NCBI GenBank assembly: GCA_947311845.1
Contig: CAMZMU010000107.1
Location: forward strand, 39,416,588 to 39,480,587
Source: Poa pratensis
Taxonomy: Eukaryota > Streptophyta > Magnoliopsida > Poales > Poaceae
Length of the DNA: 64,000 nt
Direction of reading: 5' to 3'
Part shown: in pieces, positions 13,091 through 26,500 of the stretch
Layout: every line of letters starts with the position of its first letter
Numbering within the stretch: position 1 is the first letter of the stretch
Translations under genes and position numbers: made by a program
The notes under the pieces: generated by a model
Told to the model about the DNA's origin: nothing
The model's input: only the letters and a program-made list of their open reading frames with translations
Databases searched by the model: none

Positions 13091-16000
13091 GTAGCCTTTT
13101 CGATAAGTAAGAGTGTCGAACCCAACGAGGAGCTAAAGGTAGGATAAGTATTCTCTCAAGTTCTATCAACCACTGATACAACTCTACGCACACTAAACGT
13201 TTGCATTATCTAGAAAATAAAACTACGGTAGCAATACGGGTATGAGAGGTAGTTTTGCAAGATAATAAATACAAGAAAGTAAATGTTAGTGCTGCAGCAA
13301 TAAAATACACTAAGTAACCATATACTAACAGTACCATGAGTGTGGAAAAGTGGTGGTAATTGTGGTGGCTTTGTCCAAGATTAATTAGTGAAGACATCTA
13401 GTTCATTGTCTTTGATGCAATTTTCAATGTGGGAGAGGCTAAATATACATGCACTCCACTACTTGGGATTACAAGTACTATATGATTGGATTGTTAGCAA
13501 ACATCCGTAAATACTAACAATGCATTAAGGTTTCCCAAACCATAGCCTTAAGTTTATGGTCCTCTTACTCCCATACGTGCAACTAACCGTTTGAGTCCTT
13601 AGGTTTCTGTCACTCCGGCAGAACTACGCCCCTTCCTTTGCACATACTACTAACCCTATGGTGTTGATCCATGCGCGCACAAGTATAATGGACACCAAAG
13701 GACAGTACCATATCAACATACAACTCTAATGAACCATAGACATTCAACAAAGGAATCGAAAGACAAATAAACTACATAAACATGATATAGATCATAGGAT
13801 AAATATTATAGCATCAAACACCATGTTTACATAGGACGGTACAGAGGTTTGTGGGAGGATGAACCACTGAATACAAGGAGGAGATGGTGATGGAGATGGC
13901 GGTGAAGACGGCGGAGAGGGCAGCGAGGAGCGCAGGGCGGCGGCGGTGGCGCCGGCGGTGCGGGGAACTCCTTTCCCTGCCGCCGGCAAGCTTGGGGAGC
14001 GCCGCCCCTTAGCCTCCCTCCTTCATGGCTTCTTGGGAGCCCTCCCCCATGGAGATGGGATCCATGGGAGAGGCAAAAACGTGGCTTTTGGTGGCTGAAA
14101 TTCGTGGGTGGAGGAGTCCTCCACGAATTAGGTTTCCTCCCTTTATATATCTTCTCGGATTTCCGTCACCCCCTTTTAGGGTTCCACCAAAACAGGCCTA
14201 CAGGCCGCGTCCGAACTCCGATTGGGCTGATCTCGGGCTTAAAATCTTCGTATGGAAAATTGTGACAACTTTCGTAACAGCCAGGTCTCCATATAACGTC
14301 ATCTTCGAGGGTCAAACTGGCAATCTTCGTAAAAAGTTCTCAGACAGATTTCAGGAAAGTCCCAATTCGACTCCAACAAGGTTTCCTCTTGTATTCTTGA
14401 TAATTTCTACACATCAAAGAGTAAAACAAGAACATTGTGCACTTTTGCAACTATTAGTAGGTTAGTCCAAATAAATAATAAACTTAATATAAAACAAGTG
14501 CTAAAAGCATAAAAATGGCATGAAACAATCAAAAATTATAGATACGTTTTGGACGTATCAAGCATCAAACACCATGTTTACATAGGACGATATAGAGGTT
14601 TATGGAGAATGAACCACTGAATACAAGGAGGAGATGGTGATGGAGATGGCGGTGAAGACGGCGGAGAGGCAGCGAGGAGCGCAGGGCGGCGCCGGCGGCA
14701 TCATGGGGGAGCGTCGCCTGATGGCTACGTGTTGGTGAACCCCAAGAGGAAGGTTATGATGTAGACAGCAGAAGTTTTCCCTTGAATAATCTACCCAAGG
14801 TTATCAATCCAGTAGGACTTGACGATCTATCGGAAGGTTGTTGATGTTGACTCCCCCTGGCGCTAGGGAGCTTGCACCAACGTGGAATCTGCACAGACAC
14901 AAACCAGAACTTTGCCCAACACGAAACAGAGAGGTTGTCAATCTCTCCGGTCTTGCAGAAACAAAGAGTTAAACGTATGGTGTGGAAAACAGCAGGAAAC
15001 ACAGCAAGTAACAGGAAACAGATGATTGCAGCAGGTTGTGTAAACAGTATGAGGAAATTGGACCAGGGTCCACAGTTCACTAGTGGTGTCTCTCTCAGAA
15101 CAGATAACTAGCATGTTGGGTAAACAAATTACAGCTGGGCAATTGACAAATAGAGAGGGCATAACAATGCAATACATGCCAAGATGTCTACTATGAAATC
15201 TAGTTGGGCATTACAACAAAGTACATAGACCGTTATTCCAACGCATCTATGCCTAAATAATCCACCTTCAAGGCAGCATCCGCATCCTTTCAGTATTAAG
15301 TTGCTAACAACAGATTATTGCATGAAGTAAAGTGTGTAATGTAATCAATACAAGTGCCCTTGGACACTGCACCAATGTTTTATCCCTAGTAGCAACAGCA
15401 CATCTACCATCTTAGACCTTTCTGTCACTGATCCAGATATCTAGAGACTGAACCCACTATCGAGCATAAATACCCCCTCTTGGAGTCACAAGCATCTACT
15501 TGGCCAAAGCATCTACTAGCAACGGAGAGCATGCAAGATCAAGAGCACATAGATAAACAACTTGAATAAACATGGTATCAATATTCATCGGATCCCAGCA
15601 AACACAACATCTAGCATTACAATAAGATGATCTTGATCATGTTAGGCAGCTCACAAGATCTAAACATGGAGGCACAAGGTAGAGAGACAACCATCTAGCT
15701 ACTGCTATGGACCCTACTCACGCATCACTCCGGAGGCAGGCATGGTGATGTAGAGCCCTCCGGTGATGATCTCCCCTCCGGCAGGGTGCCGGGAAGAGCT
15801 TCAGAACTCCTCCGATCTGAGATTGACGATGACGGCCGCGACGGAACTTTTCGTGGAATATGATCGACCGTAATAGGGTTTTCGCGTCGCGGAGAATATA
15901 TAGGCGAAGAGGCGGCGTCGGTGGCCGAGGGGGGCCACCACGCCATAGGGGGGCGCGGGCCCACCCTGGGCCGCGCCCTAGTGTGGCGTGGCCCCCTGGT

Positions 16001-18113
16001 GGGTCTGCTCCGACTCCCCTTTGGACTCCGTGATCTCCTCGTGATATTATTGACGATGTCTTTTGTTTCGTCCAATTCCGAGAATATTTCCTTAATAGAT
16101 TTTCTGAAACCAAAAACAGCAGAAAACAGGGAACTGGCACTGTGGCATCTTGTTAATAGGTTAGTCCCAGAAAATGCATAAAAATGATATAAAGTGTAAC
16201 CAAAACATGTAGCAATTGATATAATAACAGCATGGAACATCAAAAATTATAGATACGTTTGAGACGTATCAAGCATCCCCAAGCTTAGTTCCTGCTCGTC
16301 CTCGAGTAGGTAAACGATAAAAACAGATAATTTTTGAAGTGACATGCTACCAACACAATCTTTGATCAAATAACAATGTAATGCACATGATCTGAATGAA
16401 GTGATCCAAGCCAATGGTCTATAGTTTGCAAGCAAGTAAATAAAGAGTAAACATAAGTGATCACACAAGTGCAAACTTTCATGAATAATACTATAAAACA
16501 TTTAGAGATATAATAGTCTAACATAATAGTTAGTTCACAGCAGCAATAATTTCAACATGAAAGTGTTTGTATCAACACAAAGGAAGATAATAGCTTCAGC
16601 TTTTGCTTCAACTTTCAACATGTATATCATATAGATAATGTCAATGCAAAGAATATGATCAACCAAACACAAAGTTATGTAAAAACTGTTATACTGGAGT
16701 TGACAATGATGTTTGCTTAAGTAGACAGAAAGAAGTGGGAAAACTGACTCAACATAAAAGTAAAAGAATGGCCCTTCGCAGAGGGAAGCAGGGATTAACA
16801 TCATGTGCTAGAGCTGTAGTTCCCGAAGGCATATAGAGAGCATAAAATATTGTTTTGTAAGGTAATGGTGTATACAGGTGTCAACAAATCAAATAGCAGG
16901 TACTTGTCATCTTCCATGGCTAACTAACTTTTAGAGCGGTTCCGAGAGTTTTTAGGACTGCACTTGTAACAAGCACTTATTGGTGACACTCCTCCCAACC
17001 ATTTACTTTCCACAAACCATGGCTAACCGAATCCTCGGGTGCCCACCAACATTCACCATGGAGGAGTGTCTATTTATTTATTTATAGGGTGGACTAACCA
17101 GCTCTTTAATGCAAAATAAAAGGTGGAGAAGCAGATGAAGCTGCCAATCCTTGTAAATTAATTAGCATGGAAGATGACAAATCTCACTACTACGTCCTTA
17201 TGAGCTTTTCAAGTAGTGACACAAAAAGGAAATGTAACAGTTTTGAGTAGTTAGTAGATAGCACATGAAGAAATTTACTTGGAATGGTGAAAACACCACA
17301 TAATAGGTAGGTATGGTGGACACAGGTGGCATGGATTTGGCTCAAGGTTTTGGATGTACAAGAAGCATTCCCTCTTAGTACAGAGTTTAGGCTAGCAAGG
17401 TTATTATAAGCAAACATCATTATCAACTGGAATAGCAAGAGTGTACATAAAACACAAGGTTTGACGAACCATAGACTCCCACTGTCTTCCTTGTTAACAC
17501 ATAGCCTTCATCCAAAAATTATCTAGACTACTATGGACTTCCAATTATGCAACAGATTATTATAGCAGAAAATCCTTATAGTAGTTCTTCATTAATAGCC
17601 ATTACTTACATGATGCACAAGCTTAAACATTAATTACTTGACAGCTCAAAACAATTGGCAAGCATCAAATTACTCAAGACAACGATCTAAAAAGATTCAT
17701 GTAAGCATTTTATACCACTACCACATGCATAGCATTTTTCTGGTCCAACCAAACACCAATCAACTTATTTGACAACTCTCCAAACAGATATAAGTGAAGC
17801 AAGAGAGTACTTTCTTCAAAAGAAACTGAAAGCTCTAACAAGAGATATGAAAAACTGAGAGCTAACAGCAATAACAGCAACTAGACAGGAATACTCAACA
17901 AGTATAAGTGAAGCACAAGAGTATTCTAATGAAAAAGTGGAGCGTGTCTCTCTCCCAAACATGAATACTAGGATCCAACAAGTATAGCACAGCAAACAAA
18001 ACAAAACAAACTGAAAACAAAAACACACTGACGCTCCAAGGAAGAGTACACTAGCATGAAGCAATAAAAATATAGCACCATTAGAGATGACCTGATAATT
18101 TGTAGATGAAGAA

Positions 18114-18187
18114 GGGGATGCCTTGGGCATCCCCAAGCTTAGATGCTTGAGTCTTCTTGAAATATGCTGGGGAGGTAAGCCTCCCCA
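18114..18187 (-). other. Paired hairpins in family B internal region
   Basis: Two adjacent inverted repeats: GGGGATGCC paired with GGGCATCCCC (18114-18134) and GGGGAGG paired with CCTCCCC (18168-18187), each followed by AAGCTT. The duplicate copy is at 26938-27011. Family A has related pairs at 5523-5604. Confidence 0.7.
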
Positions 18188-18843
18188 AGCTTAAGCTCTT
18201 CACTCTTCTTGATCATGTAATATCATTCTCCTCTATCAACACTTGAAAACTTCCTTCACACCAAAACTTAACAGCTTTTCTCATTAGCAGGTTAGTGCAC
18301 TAAAAGATAATACTTCAAAGTTCTAGCAAAGACAAAACTCACAAGCCAACTATTTTAAACATTAGCCACTGTTACTAGGCTCAAGTGGGCACTTTTACAC
18401 GAAAAGAAACCACTTAAAAACTTGTAAAAGAGAGAATGCAAAATAAAAGACAGAATCTGTCAAACCAGAACAGTCTGTAATGACGAATTTTTTCGAGGCA
18501 CTTACGATGCTCAGATGAAAACTTTTGAAATAATGAAAGTTGCGTAACATCATCAGGAACATGCACAAAAAGTTTCAGCATTTTTCGATTTTTTCTGATT
18601 TTCTACTGAATTAAACGGTGACGAACAGCAATCTGTCCCAATGCAGTCCCGAAAATAAAAACCAACTTTGCATTAGTAACTCTCCTTGGCACAACAAAAC
18701 AGCAAATAAAAGATACAAAGGAGTTGCTACAGAGGTAAACAAGCATCCTTGACTAATACTGAAAATAAAATATAATGGGTTGCCTCCCAAAAGCGCTTTC
18801 TTTTAATGCCTTTTAGCTAGGCTAGAAGATTTTAATGATGCTC

Positions 18844-19149
18844 TCATAAGAATAAGAGTTGAAAAACAAAAGAGAGCATCAAGAGGCAAATATCAAACAC
18901 ATTTAAGTCTAACCCACTTCTATGCAAAGGAATCTTGTAACAAAATAAATTATTGAAGCATAAAGCAACTAGCATAGAAAGATGAAACAAATATAACTTC
19001 AAAACTTTCAACATAAAGAGAGGTGTTTTAGTGACTTGAAAACTTTTACAACCATATTTTCCTCTCTCATAATAACTTTCAGTAGCATCATGAACAAACT
19101 CAACAATATAACTATCACATAAAGCATGCTTTTCATGATCTACAAACAC
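18844..19149 (-). pseudogene. Retrotransposon upstream ORF fragment (gag-side)
   Basis: A 101-residue minus-strand frame with a cysteine- and tyrosine-containing start (YYERGKYGC) followed by a very hydrophobic stretch. From memory it resembles the poorly characterised accessory frames found beside gag in grass gypsy elements. No catalytic domain is visible. It lies inside copy B1 only and is probably a decayed piece rather than a functional protein. Confidence 0.4.
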
Positions 19150-19692
19150 ATAATTTTTATTAAGCTCTAAAACAGTGGGGTTATCAAACCCACTTTTGAC
19201 AATAGTAGTATAATAATATCATTAGCCAATATAGGACCATCATCAAGAGCATTATCATATATAACATTAGGGAGCACATTTTTACTTTCTGCAATTTCCT
19301 CTTTTACTTGAGTCAAGGAGGATGTTTTTTCAAATTTATCAAAAGAGATATTTCAATAGAATCATGACATTCAACATATAGCATCTTCCTCCTTAGATGG
19401 CGTGGAGGGCAATCATATAATGTAAGAGTTAAAGAGTTACTATCATTAGAAGGTAGATCCTCCTTTTGTCATCACTCTTCCTCTTTTTCATCCAATGAGC
19501 TTTCAGTTTTAGCAGTTTCTTCTCCCACAGGTTCCTGAAAGTAGCAAGTTGTTCTGGAGAATAAATTTTCTCAAGAAATTCAGTGATATAAGGATTATCA
19601 TTATAATATTCAAGGCATAACCAAGTATAGCAAATTCTCAGTTCTATAAGGAGCATCATCATTTGAATATAACCAGCAATTTCATAGCACCC

Positions 19693-20274
19693 TTAAAAAC
19701 AAAAATTCTTCATTCGCTCAAGATTACCAAAGTCATAATTTCCTTTAGCATAAGCAGCCAAAGTTTCATTATCATTATAATCACATTGGAAAGGGAGGTG
19801 TTTATGCCTTCTACAACATAAAGATTCATTAAAGCAGTAGGATTCATCATAAGTAGAGCACAAGTTTTTAGCAAAATAATTCAATCTACTTATTTGTTCC
19901 CATAAATATTTCCCTTTTTGAGACAAGCGGTATTCCTTATAGTAATTATGTTGTTCCTCCGCGAACCCACTTAGCCAATAAGATTTTGTTTCAAACAGAG
20001 AAGACATTGATAGCAAATAAATAACTAGACATAATAACAAACCGAAATAAACTAGATGCAAGAAACTAATTTTTTTTTGGTTTTTGATTTTTAACAGCAA
20101 GCAAAACAAAACTAAAACAAGACAAAAAAAAAGTAAAGAGATTGGAACTGAGAGACTCCCCTTTCCAATAGCCTCCAAGTCCCCGGCAACGGCGCCAGAA
20201 AACAGCTGGTGCCTGGTTGACGGGAGAGTATTTGAGGATGATGATGATGGTGATGATGAGTACTTCCCCGGCAA
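19693..20274 (-). pseudogene. Retrotransposon leader/gag-side ORF
   Basis: A 193-residue minus-strand frame that begins inside the primer-site region and runs into the internal region of copy B1. It has a serine-rich start, a hydrophobic segment near residues 45-80, and a cysteine-rich C-terminal half (ESLCCRRHKH). The start overlaps the duplicated primer site, so this N-terminus is unlikely to be original. It resembles the leader ORFs of grass gypsy elements; no enzyme motif is present. Confidence 0.4.
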
Positions 20275-20282
20275 CGGCGCCA
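20180..20282 (-). promoter_or_regulatory. Duplicated primer binding site, family B
   Basis: Two copies of the tRNA-Asp-type primer site with the same adjoining bases (through cagaaaacagct) lie 85 bases apart at 20180-20197 and 20265-20282. A GAT/GAG-rich filler (about 20230-20260) separates them. Only the second abuts the LTR at 20293. Confidence 0.8.
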
Positions 20283-20292
20283 GAAAACAGCT

Positions 20293-21864
20293 TGATGGCT
20301 ACGTGTTGGTGAACCCCAAGAGGAAGGTTATGATGTAGACAGCAGAAGTTTTCCCTTGAGAAATCTACCCAAGGTTATCAATCCAGTAGGACTTGACGAT
20401 CTATCGGAAGGTTGTTGATGTTGACTCCCCCTGGCGCTAGGGAGCTTGCACCAACGTGGAATCTGCACAGACACAAACCAGAACTTTGCCCAACACGAAA
20501 CAGAGAGGTTGTCAATCTCTCCGGTCTTGCAGAAACAAAGAGTTAAACGTATGGTGTGGAAAACAGCAGGAAACACAGCAAGTAACAGGAAACAGATGAT
20601 TGCAGCAGGTTGTGTAAACAGTATGAGGAAATTGGACCAGGGTCCACAGTTCACTAGTGGTGTCTCTCTCAGAACAGATAACTAGCATGTTGGGTAAACA
20701 AATTACAGCTGGGCAATTGACAAATAGAGAGGGCATAACAATGCAATACATGCCAAGATGTCTACTATGAAATCTAGTTGGGCATTACAACAAAGTACAT
20801 AGACCGTTATTCCAACCGCATCTATGCCTAAATAATCCACCTTCAAGGCAGCATCCGCATCCTGTTCAGTATTAAGTTGCTAACAACAGATTATTGCATG
20901 AAGTAAAGTGTGTAATGTAATCAATACAAGTGCCCTTGGACACTGCACCAATGTTTTATCCCTAGTAGCAACAGCACATCTACCATCTTAGACCTTTCTG
21001 TCACTGATCCAGATATCTAGAGACTGAACCCACTATCGAGCATAAATACCCCCTCTTGGAGTCACAAGCATCTACTTGGCCAAAGCATCTACTAGCAACG
21101 GAGAGCATGCAAGATCAAGAGCACATAGATAAACAACTTGAATAAACATGGTATCAATATTCATCGGATCCCAGCAAACACAACATCTAGCATTACAATA
21201 AGATGATCTTGATCATGTTAGGCAGCTCACAAGATCTAAACATGGAGGCACAAGGTAGAGAGACAACCATCTAGCTACTGCTATGGACCCGTAGTCCAGG
21301 GGTGGACTACTCACGCATCACTCCGGAGGCAGGCATGGTGATGTAGAGCCCTCCGGTGATGATCTCCCCTCCGGCAGGGTGCCGGGAAGAGCTTCAGAAC
21401 TCCTCCGATCTGAGATTGACGATGACGGCCGCGACGGAACTTTTCGTGGAATATGATCGACCGTAATAGGGTTTTCGCGTCGCGGAGAATATATAGGCGA
21501 AGAGGCGGCGTCGGTGGCCGAGGGGGGCCACCACGCCATAGGGGGGCGCGGGCCCACCCTGGGCCGCGCCCTAGTGTGGCGTGGCCCCCTGGTGGGTCTG
21601 CTCCGACTCCCCTTTGGACTCCGTGATCTCCTCGTGATATTATTGACGATGTCTTTTGTTTCGTCCAATTCCGAGAATATTTCCTTAATAGATTTTCTGA
21701 AACCAAAAACAGCAGAAAACAGGGAACTGGCACTGTGGCATCTTGTTAATAGGTTAGTCCCAGAAAATGCATAAAAATGATATAAAGTGTAGCCAAAACA
21801 TGTAGCAATTGATATAATAACAGCATGGAACATCAAAAATTATAGATACGTTTGAGACGTATCA
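20293..21864 (-). repeat. Hybrid family B LTR (crossover product)
   Basis: 1572 bp, TG...CA. Up to 21746 it carries the bases typical of the B element LTRs (for example ttgttaat). From 21792 it carries the solo-LTR base (gtgtagcc instead of gtgtaacc), and it is followed by GTAGC, the solo LTR's flank. The exchange therefore lies between 21746 and 21792. Confidence 0.82.
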
Positions 21865-23522
21865 GTAGCCTTTTCGATAAGTAAGAGTGTCGAACCCAAC
21901 GAGGAGCTAAAGGTAGGATAAGTATTCTCTCAAGTTCTATCAACCACTGATACAACTCTACGCACACTAAACGTTTGCATTAGCTAGAAAATAAAACTAC
22001 GGTAGCAATACGGGTATGAGAGGTAGTTTTGCAAGATAATAAATACAAGAAAGTAAATGTTAGTGCTGCAGCAATAAAATACACTAAGTAACCATATACT
22101 AACAGTACCATGAGTGTGGAAAAGTGGTGGTAATTGTGGTGGCTTTGTCCAAGATTAATTAGTGAAGACATCTAGTTCATTGTCTTTGATGCAATTTTCA
22201 ATGTGGGAGAGGCTAAATATACATGCACTCCACTACTTGGGATTACAAGTACTATATGATTGGATTGTTAGCAAACATCCGTAAATACTAACAATGCATT
22301 AAGGTTTCCCAAACCATAGCCTTAAGTTTATGGTCCTCTTACTCCCATACGTGCAACTAACCGGTTTGAGTCCTTAGGTTTCTGTCACTCCGGCAGAACT
22401 ACGCCCCTTCCTTTGCACATACTACTAACCCTATGGTGTTGATCCATGCGCGCACAAGTATAATGGACACCAAAGGACAGTACCATATCAACATACAACT
22501 CTAATGAACCATAGACATTCAACAAAGGAATCGAAAGACAAATAAACTACATAAACATGATATAGATCATAGGATAAATATTATAGCATCAAACACCATG
22601 TTTACATAGGACGGTACTGAGGTTTGTGGGAGGATGAACCACTGAATACAAGGAGGAGATGGTGATGGAGATGGCGGTGAAGACGGCGGAGAGGGCAGCG
22701 AGGAGCGCAGGGCGGCGGCGGTGGCGCCGGCGGTGCGGGGAACTCCTTTCCCTGCCGCCGGCAAGCTTGGGGAGCGCCGCCCCTTAGCCTCCCTCCTTTA
22801 TGGCTTCTTGGGAGCCCTCCCCCATGGAGATGGGATCCATGGGGGAGGCAAAAACGTGGCTTTTGGTGGCTGAAATTCGTGGGTGGAGGAGTCCTCCACG
22901 AATTAGGTTTCCTCCCTTTATATATCTTCTCGGATTTCCGTCACCCCCTTTTAGGGTTCCACCAAAACGGGCCTACAGGCCGCGTCCGAACTCCGATTGG
23001 GCTGATCTCGGGCTTAAAATCTTCGTATGGAAAATTGTGACAACTTTCGTAACAGCCAGGTCTCCATATAACGTCATCTTCGAGGGTCAAACTGGCAATC
23101 TTCGTAAAAAGTTCTCAGACAGATTTCAGGAAAGTCCCAATTCGACTCCAACAAGGTTTCCTCTTGTATTCTTGATAATTTCTACACATCAAAGAGTAAA
23201 ACAAGAACATTGTGCACTTTTGCAACTATTAGTAGGTTAGTCCAAATAAATAATAAACTTAATATAAAACAAGTGCTAAAAGCATAAAAATGGCATGAAA
23301 CAATCAAAAATTATAGATACGTTTTGGACGTATCAAGCATCAAACACCATGTTTACATAGGACGATATAGAGGTTTATGGGAGAATGAACCACTGAATAC
23401 AAGGAGGAGATGGTGATGGAGATGGCGGTGAAGACGGCGGAGAGGGCAGCGAGGAGCGCAGGGCGGCGCCGGCGGCGCGGGGAACTCCTTCCCCGCCGCC
23501 GGCATCATGGGGGAGCGTCGCC
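21865..23522 (-). repeat. Second copy of A LTR remainder and A' segment (unit 2)
   Basis: 21865-23335 repeats 13091-14560 and 23336-23522 repeats 14561-14718, at offsets of 8774-8804. Like the first copy, it runs from a GTAGC flank into TCGCC in front of a B LTR. Open frames here (22800-23240) merely repeat those of the A LTR. Confidence 0.87.
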
Positions 23523-26500
23523 TGATGGCTACGTGTTGGTGAACCCCAAGAGGAAGGTTATGATGTAGACAGCAGAAGTTTTCCCTTGAATAATCTACCC
23601 AAGGTTATCAATCCAGTAGGACTTGACGATCTATCGGAAGGTTGTTGATGTTGACTCCCCCTGGCGCTAGGGAGCTTGCACCAACGTGGAATCTGCACAG
23701 ACACAAACCAGAACTTTGCCCAACACGAAACAGAGAGGTTGTCAATCTCTCCGGTCTTGCAGAAACAAAGAGTTAAACGTATGGTGTGGAAAACAGCAGG
23801 AAAACAGCAAGTAACAGGAAACAGATGATTGCAGCAGGTTGTGTAAACAGTATGAGGAAATTGGACCAGGGTCCACAGTTCACTAGTGGTGTCTCTCTCA
23901 GAACAGATAACTAGCATGTTGGGTAAACAAATTACAGCTGGGCAATTGACAAATAGAGAGGGCATAACAATGCAATACATGCCAAGATGTCTACTATGAA
24001 ATCTAGTTGGGCATTACAACAAAGTACATAGACCGTTATTCCAACCGCATCTATGCCTAAATAATCCACCTTCAAGGCAGCATCCGCATCCTTTCAGTAT
24101 TAAGTTGCTAACAACAGATTATTGCATGAAGTAAAGTGTGTAATGTAATCAATACAAGTGCCCTTGGACACTGCACCAATGTTTTATCCCTAGTAGCAAC
24201 AGCACATCTACCATCTTAGACCTTTCTGTCACTGATCCAGATATCTAGAGACTGAACCCACTATCGAGCATAAATACCCCCTCTTGGAGTCACAAGCATC
24301 TACTTGGCCAAAGCATCTACTAGCAACGGAGAGCATGCAAGATCAAGAGCACATAGATAAACAACTTGAATAAACATGGTATCAATATTCATCGGATCCC
24401 AGCAAACACAACATCTAGCATTACAATAAGATGATCTTGATCATGTTAGGCAGCTCACAAGATCTAAACATGGAGGCACAAGGTAGAGAGACAACCATCT
24501 AGCTACTGCTATGGACCCGTAGTCCAGGGGTGGACTACTCACGCATCACTCCGGAGGCAGGCATGGTGATGTAGAGCCCTCCGGTGATGATCTCCCCTCC
24601 GGCAGGGTGCCGGGAAGAGCTTCAGAACTCCTCCGATCTGAGATTGACGATGACGGCCGCGACGGAACTTTTCGTGGAATATGATCGACCGTAATAGGGT
24701 TTTCGCGTCGCGGAGAATATATAGGCGAAGAGGCGGCGTCGGTGGCCGAGGGGGGCCACCACGCCATAGGGGGGCGCGGGCCCACCCTGGGCCGCGCCCT
24801 AGTGTGGCGTGGCCCCCTGGTGGGTCTGCTCCGACTCCCCTTTGGACTCCGTGATCTCCTCGTGATATTATTGACGATGTCTTTTGTTTCGTCCAATTCC
24901 GAGAATATTTCCTTAATAGATTTTCTGAAACCAAAAACAGCAGAAAACAGGGAACTGGCACTGTGGCATCTTGTTAATAGGTTAGTCCCAGAAAATGCAT
25001 AAAAATGATATAAAGTGTAACCAAAACATGTAGCAATTGATATAATAACAGCATGGAACATCAAAAATTATAGATACGTTTGAGACGTATCAAGCATCCC
25101 CAAGCTTAGTTCCTGCTCGTCCTCGAGTAGGTAAACGATAAAAACAGATAATTTTTGAAGTGACATGCTACCAACACAATCTTTGATCAAATAACAATGT
25201 AATGCACATGATCTGAATGAAGTGATCCAAGCCAATGGTCTATAGTTTGCAAGCAAGTAAATAAAGAGTAAACATAAGTGATCACACAAGTGCAAACTTT
25301 CATGAATAATACTATAAAACATTTAGAGATATAATAGTCTAACATAATAGTTAGTTCACAGCAGCAATAATTCTCAACATGAAAGTGTTTGTATCAACAC
25401 AAAGGAAGATAATAGCTTCAGCTTTTGCTTCAACTTTCAACATGTATATCATATAGATAATGTCAATGCAAAGAATATGATCAACCAAACACAAAGTTAT
25501 GTAAAAACTGTTATACTGGAGTTGACAATGATGTTTGCTTAAGTAGACAGAAAGAAGTGGGAAAACTGACTCAACATAAAAGTAAAAGAATGGCCCTTCG
25601 CAGAGGGAAGCAGGGATTAACATCATGTGCTAGAGCTGTAGTTCCCGAAGGCATATAGAGAGCATAAAATATTGTTTTGTAAGGTAATGGTGTATACAGG
25701 TGTCAACAAATCAAATAGCAGGTACTTGTCATCTTCCATGGCTAACTAACTTTTAGAGCGGTTCCGAGAGTTTTTAGGACTGCACTTGTAACAAGCACTT
25801 ATTGGTGACACTCCTCCCAACCATTTACTTTCCACAAACCATGGCTAACCGAATCCTCGGGTGCCCACCAACATTCACCATGGAGGAGTGTCTATTTATT
25901 TATTTATAGGGTGGACTAACCAGCTCTTTAATGCAAAATAAAAGGTGGAGAAGCAGATGAAGCTGCCAATCCTTGTAAATTAATTAGCATGGAAGATGAC
26001 AAATCTCACTACTACGTCCTTATGAGCTTTTCAAGTAGTGACACAAAAAGGAAATGTAACAGTTTTGAGTAGTTAGTAGATAGCACATGAAGAAATTTAC
26101 TTGGAATGGTGAAAACACCACATAATAGGTAGGTATGGTGGACACAGGTGGCATGGATTTGGCTCAAGGTTTTGGATGTACAAGAAGCATTCCCTCTTAG
26201 TACAGAGTTTAGGCTAGCAAGGTTATTATAAGCAAACATCATTATCAACTGGAATAGCAAGAGTGTACATAAAACACAAGGTTTGACGAACCATAGACTC
26301 CCACTGTCTTCCTTGTTAACACATAGCCTTCATCCAAAAATTATCTAGACTACTATGGACTTCCAATTATGCAACAGATTATTATAGCAGAAAATCCTTA
26401 TAGTAGTTCTTCATTAATAGCCATTACTTACATGATGCACAAGCTTAAACATTAATTACTTGACAGCTCAAAACAATTGGCAAGCATCAAATTACTCAAG

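Larger units (their letters stand above)
1568..14560 (-). mobile_element. Ty3/gypsy-like LTR element, family A, non-autonomous
   Basis: A minus-strand element with TSD AGCAT at 1563-1567 and 14561-14565. Its 3' LTR is 1568-3059, the internal region 3060-6631, and its 5' LTR is 6632-6665 plus 13096-14560, split by a family B solo LTR. The polypurine tract lies next to the 3' LTR (CATCCCCAAGCTT on the plus strand, 3061-3073) and the primer site next to the 5' LTR (6604-6621). The 3.57 kb internal region has no gag, protease, RT or integrase reading frame, so movement would have needed enzymes supplied in trans. The two LTRs differ at several bases near 1905-1935 versus 13390-13430, so it is not brand new. 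It is inserted in the founder solo LTR of the same family. Confidence 0.88.
13091..21864. repeat. Tandem duplication, unit 1 (8.77 kb)
   Basis: This unit contains the remainder of the A 5' LTR (13091-14560), the A' segment (14561-14718), a B left LTR (14719-16271), a B internal region (16272-20292) and a hybrid B LTR (20293-21864). The same order restarts at 21865 and is nearly identical up to 18754/27577. Small indels distinguish the units, such as about 26 bp of the A' segment missing here and about 20 bp missing near 15715. Confidence 0.88.
14719..21864 (-). mobile_element. Gypsy-like family B element, copy B1, with recombinant right LTR
   Basis: Left (3') LTR 14719-16271, polypurine tract at 16274-16286, internal region to 20292, primer site 20265-20282, right (5') LTR 20293-21864. 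The left flank is TCGCC but the right flank is GTAGC, the flank of the solo B LTR. It is therefore not a simple insertion: the right LTR is a crossover product. The internal region lacks protease, RT and integrase; only upstream gag-like frames are seen (18844-19149 and 19693-20274). Its 5' half differs from that of copy B2 beyond 18754. Confidence 0.82.

Noticed and set aside
14025..14465. 146-residue frame, repeated at 22800 and partly at 2525
   Set aside because: Part of the family A LTR; no domain and frame not kept in all copies.
15718..16243. Open frames of 140 and 172 residues, repeated almost identically at 7684, 21311, 24539 and 29466
   Set aside because: They lie in the family B LTR and recur only because the LTR does; overlapping frames, no domain.
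14719..21864. B1 as an ordinary independent insertion
   Set aside because: Its flanks differ (TCGCC versus GTAGC) and its right LTR changes type at 21746-21792; unequal crossing-over fits better.
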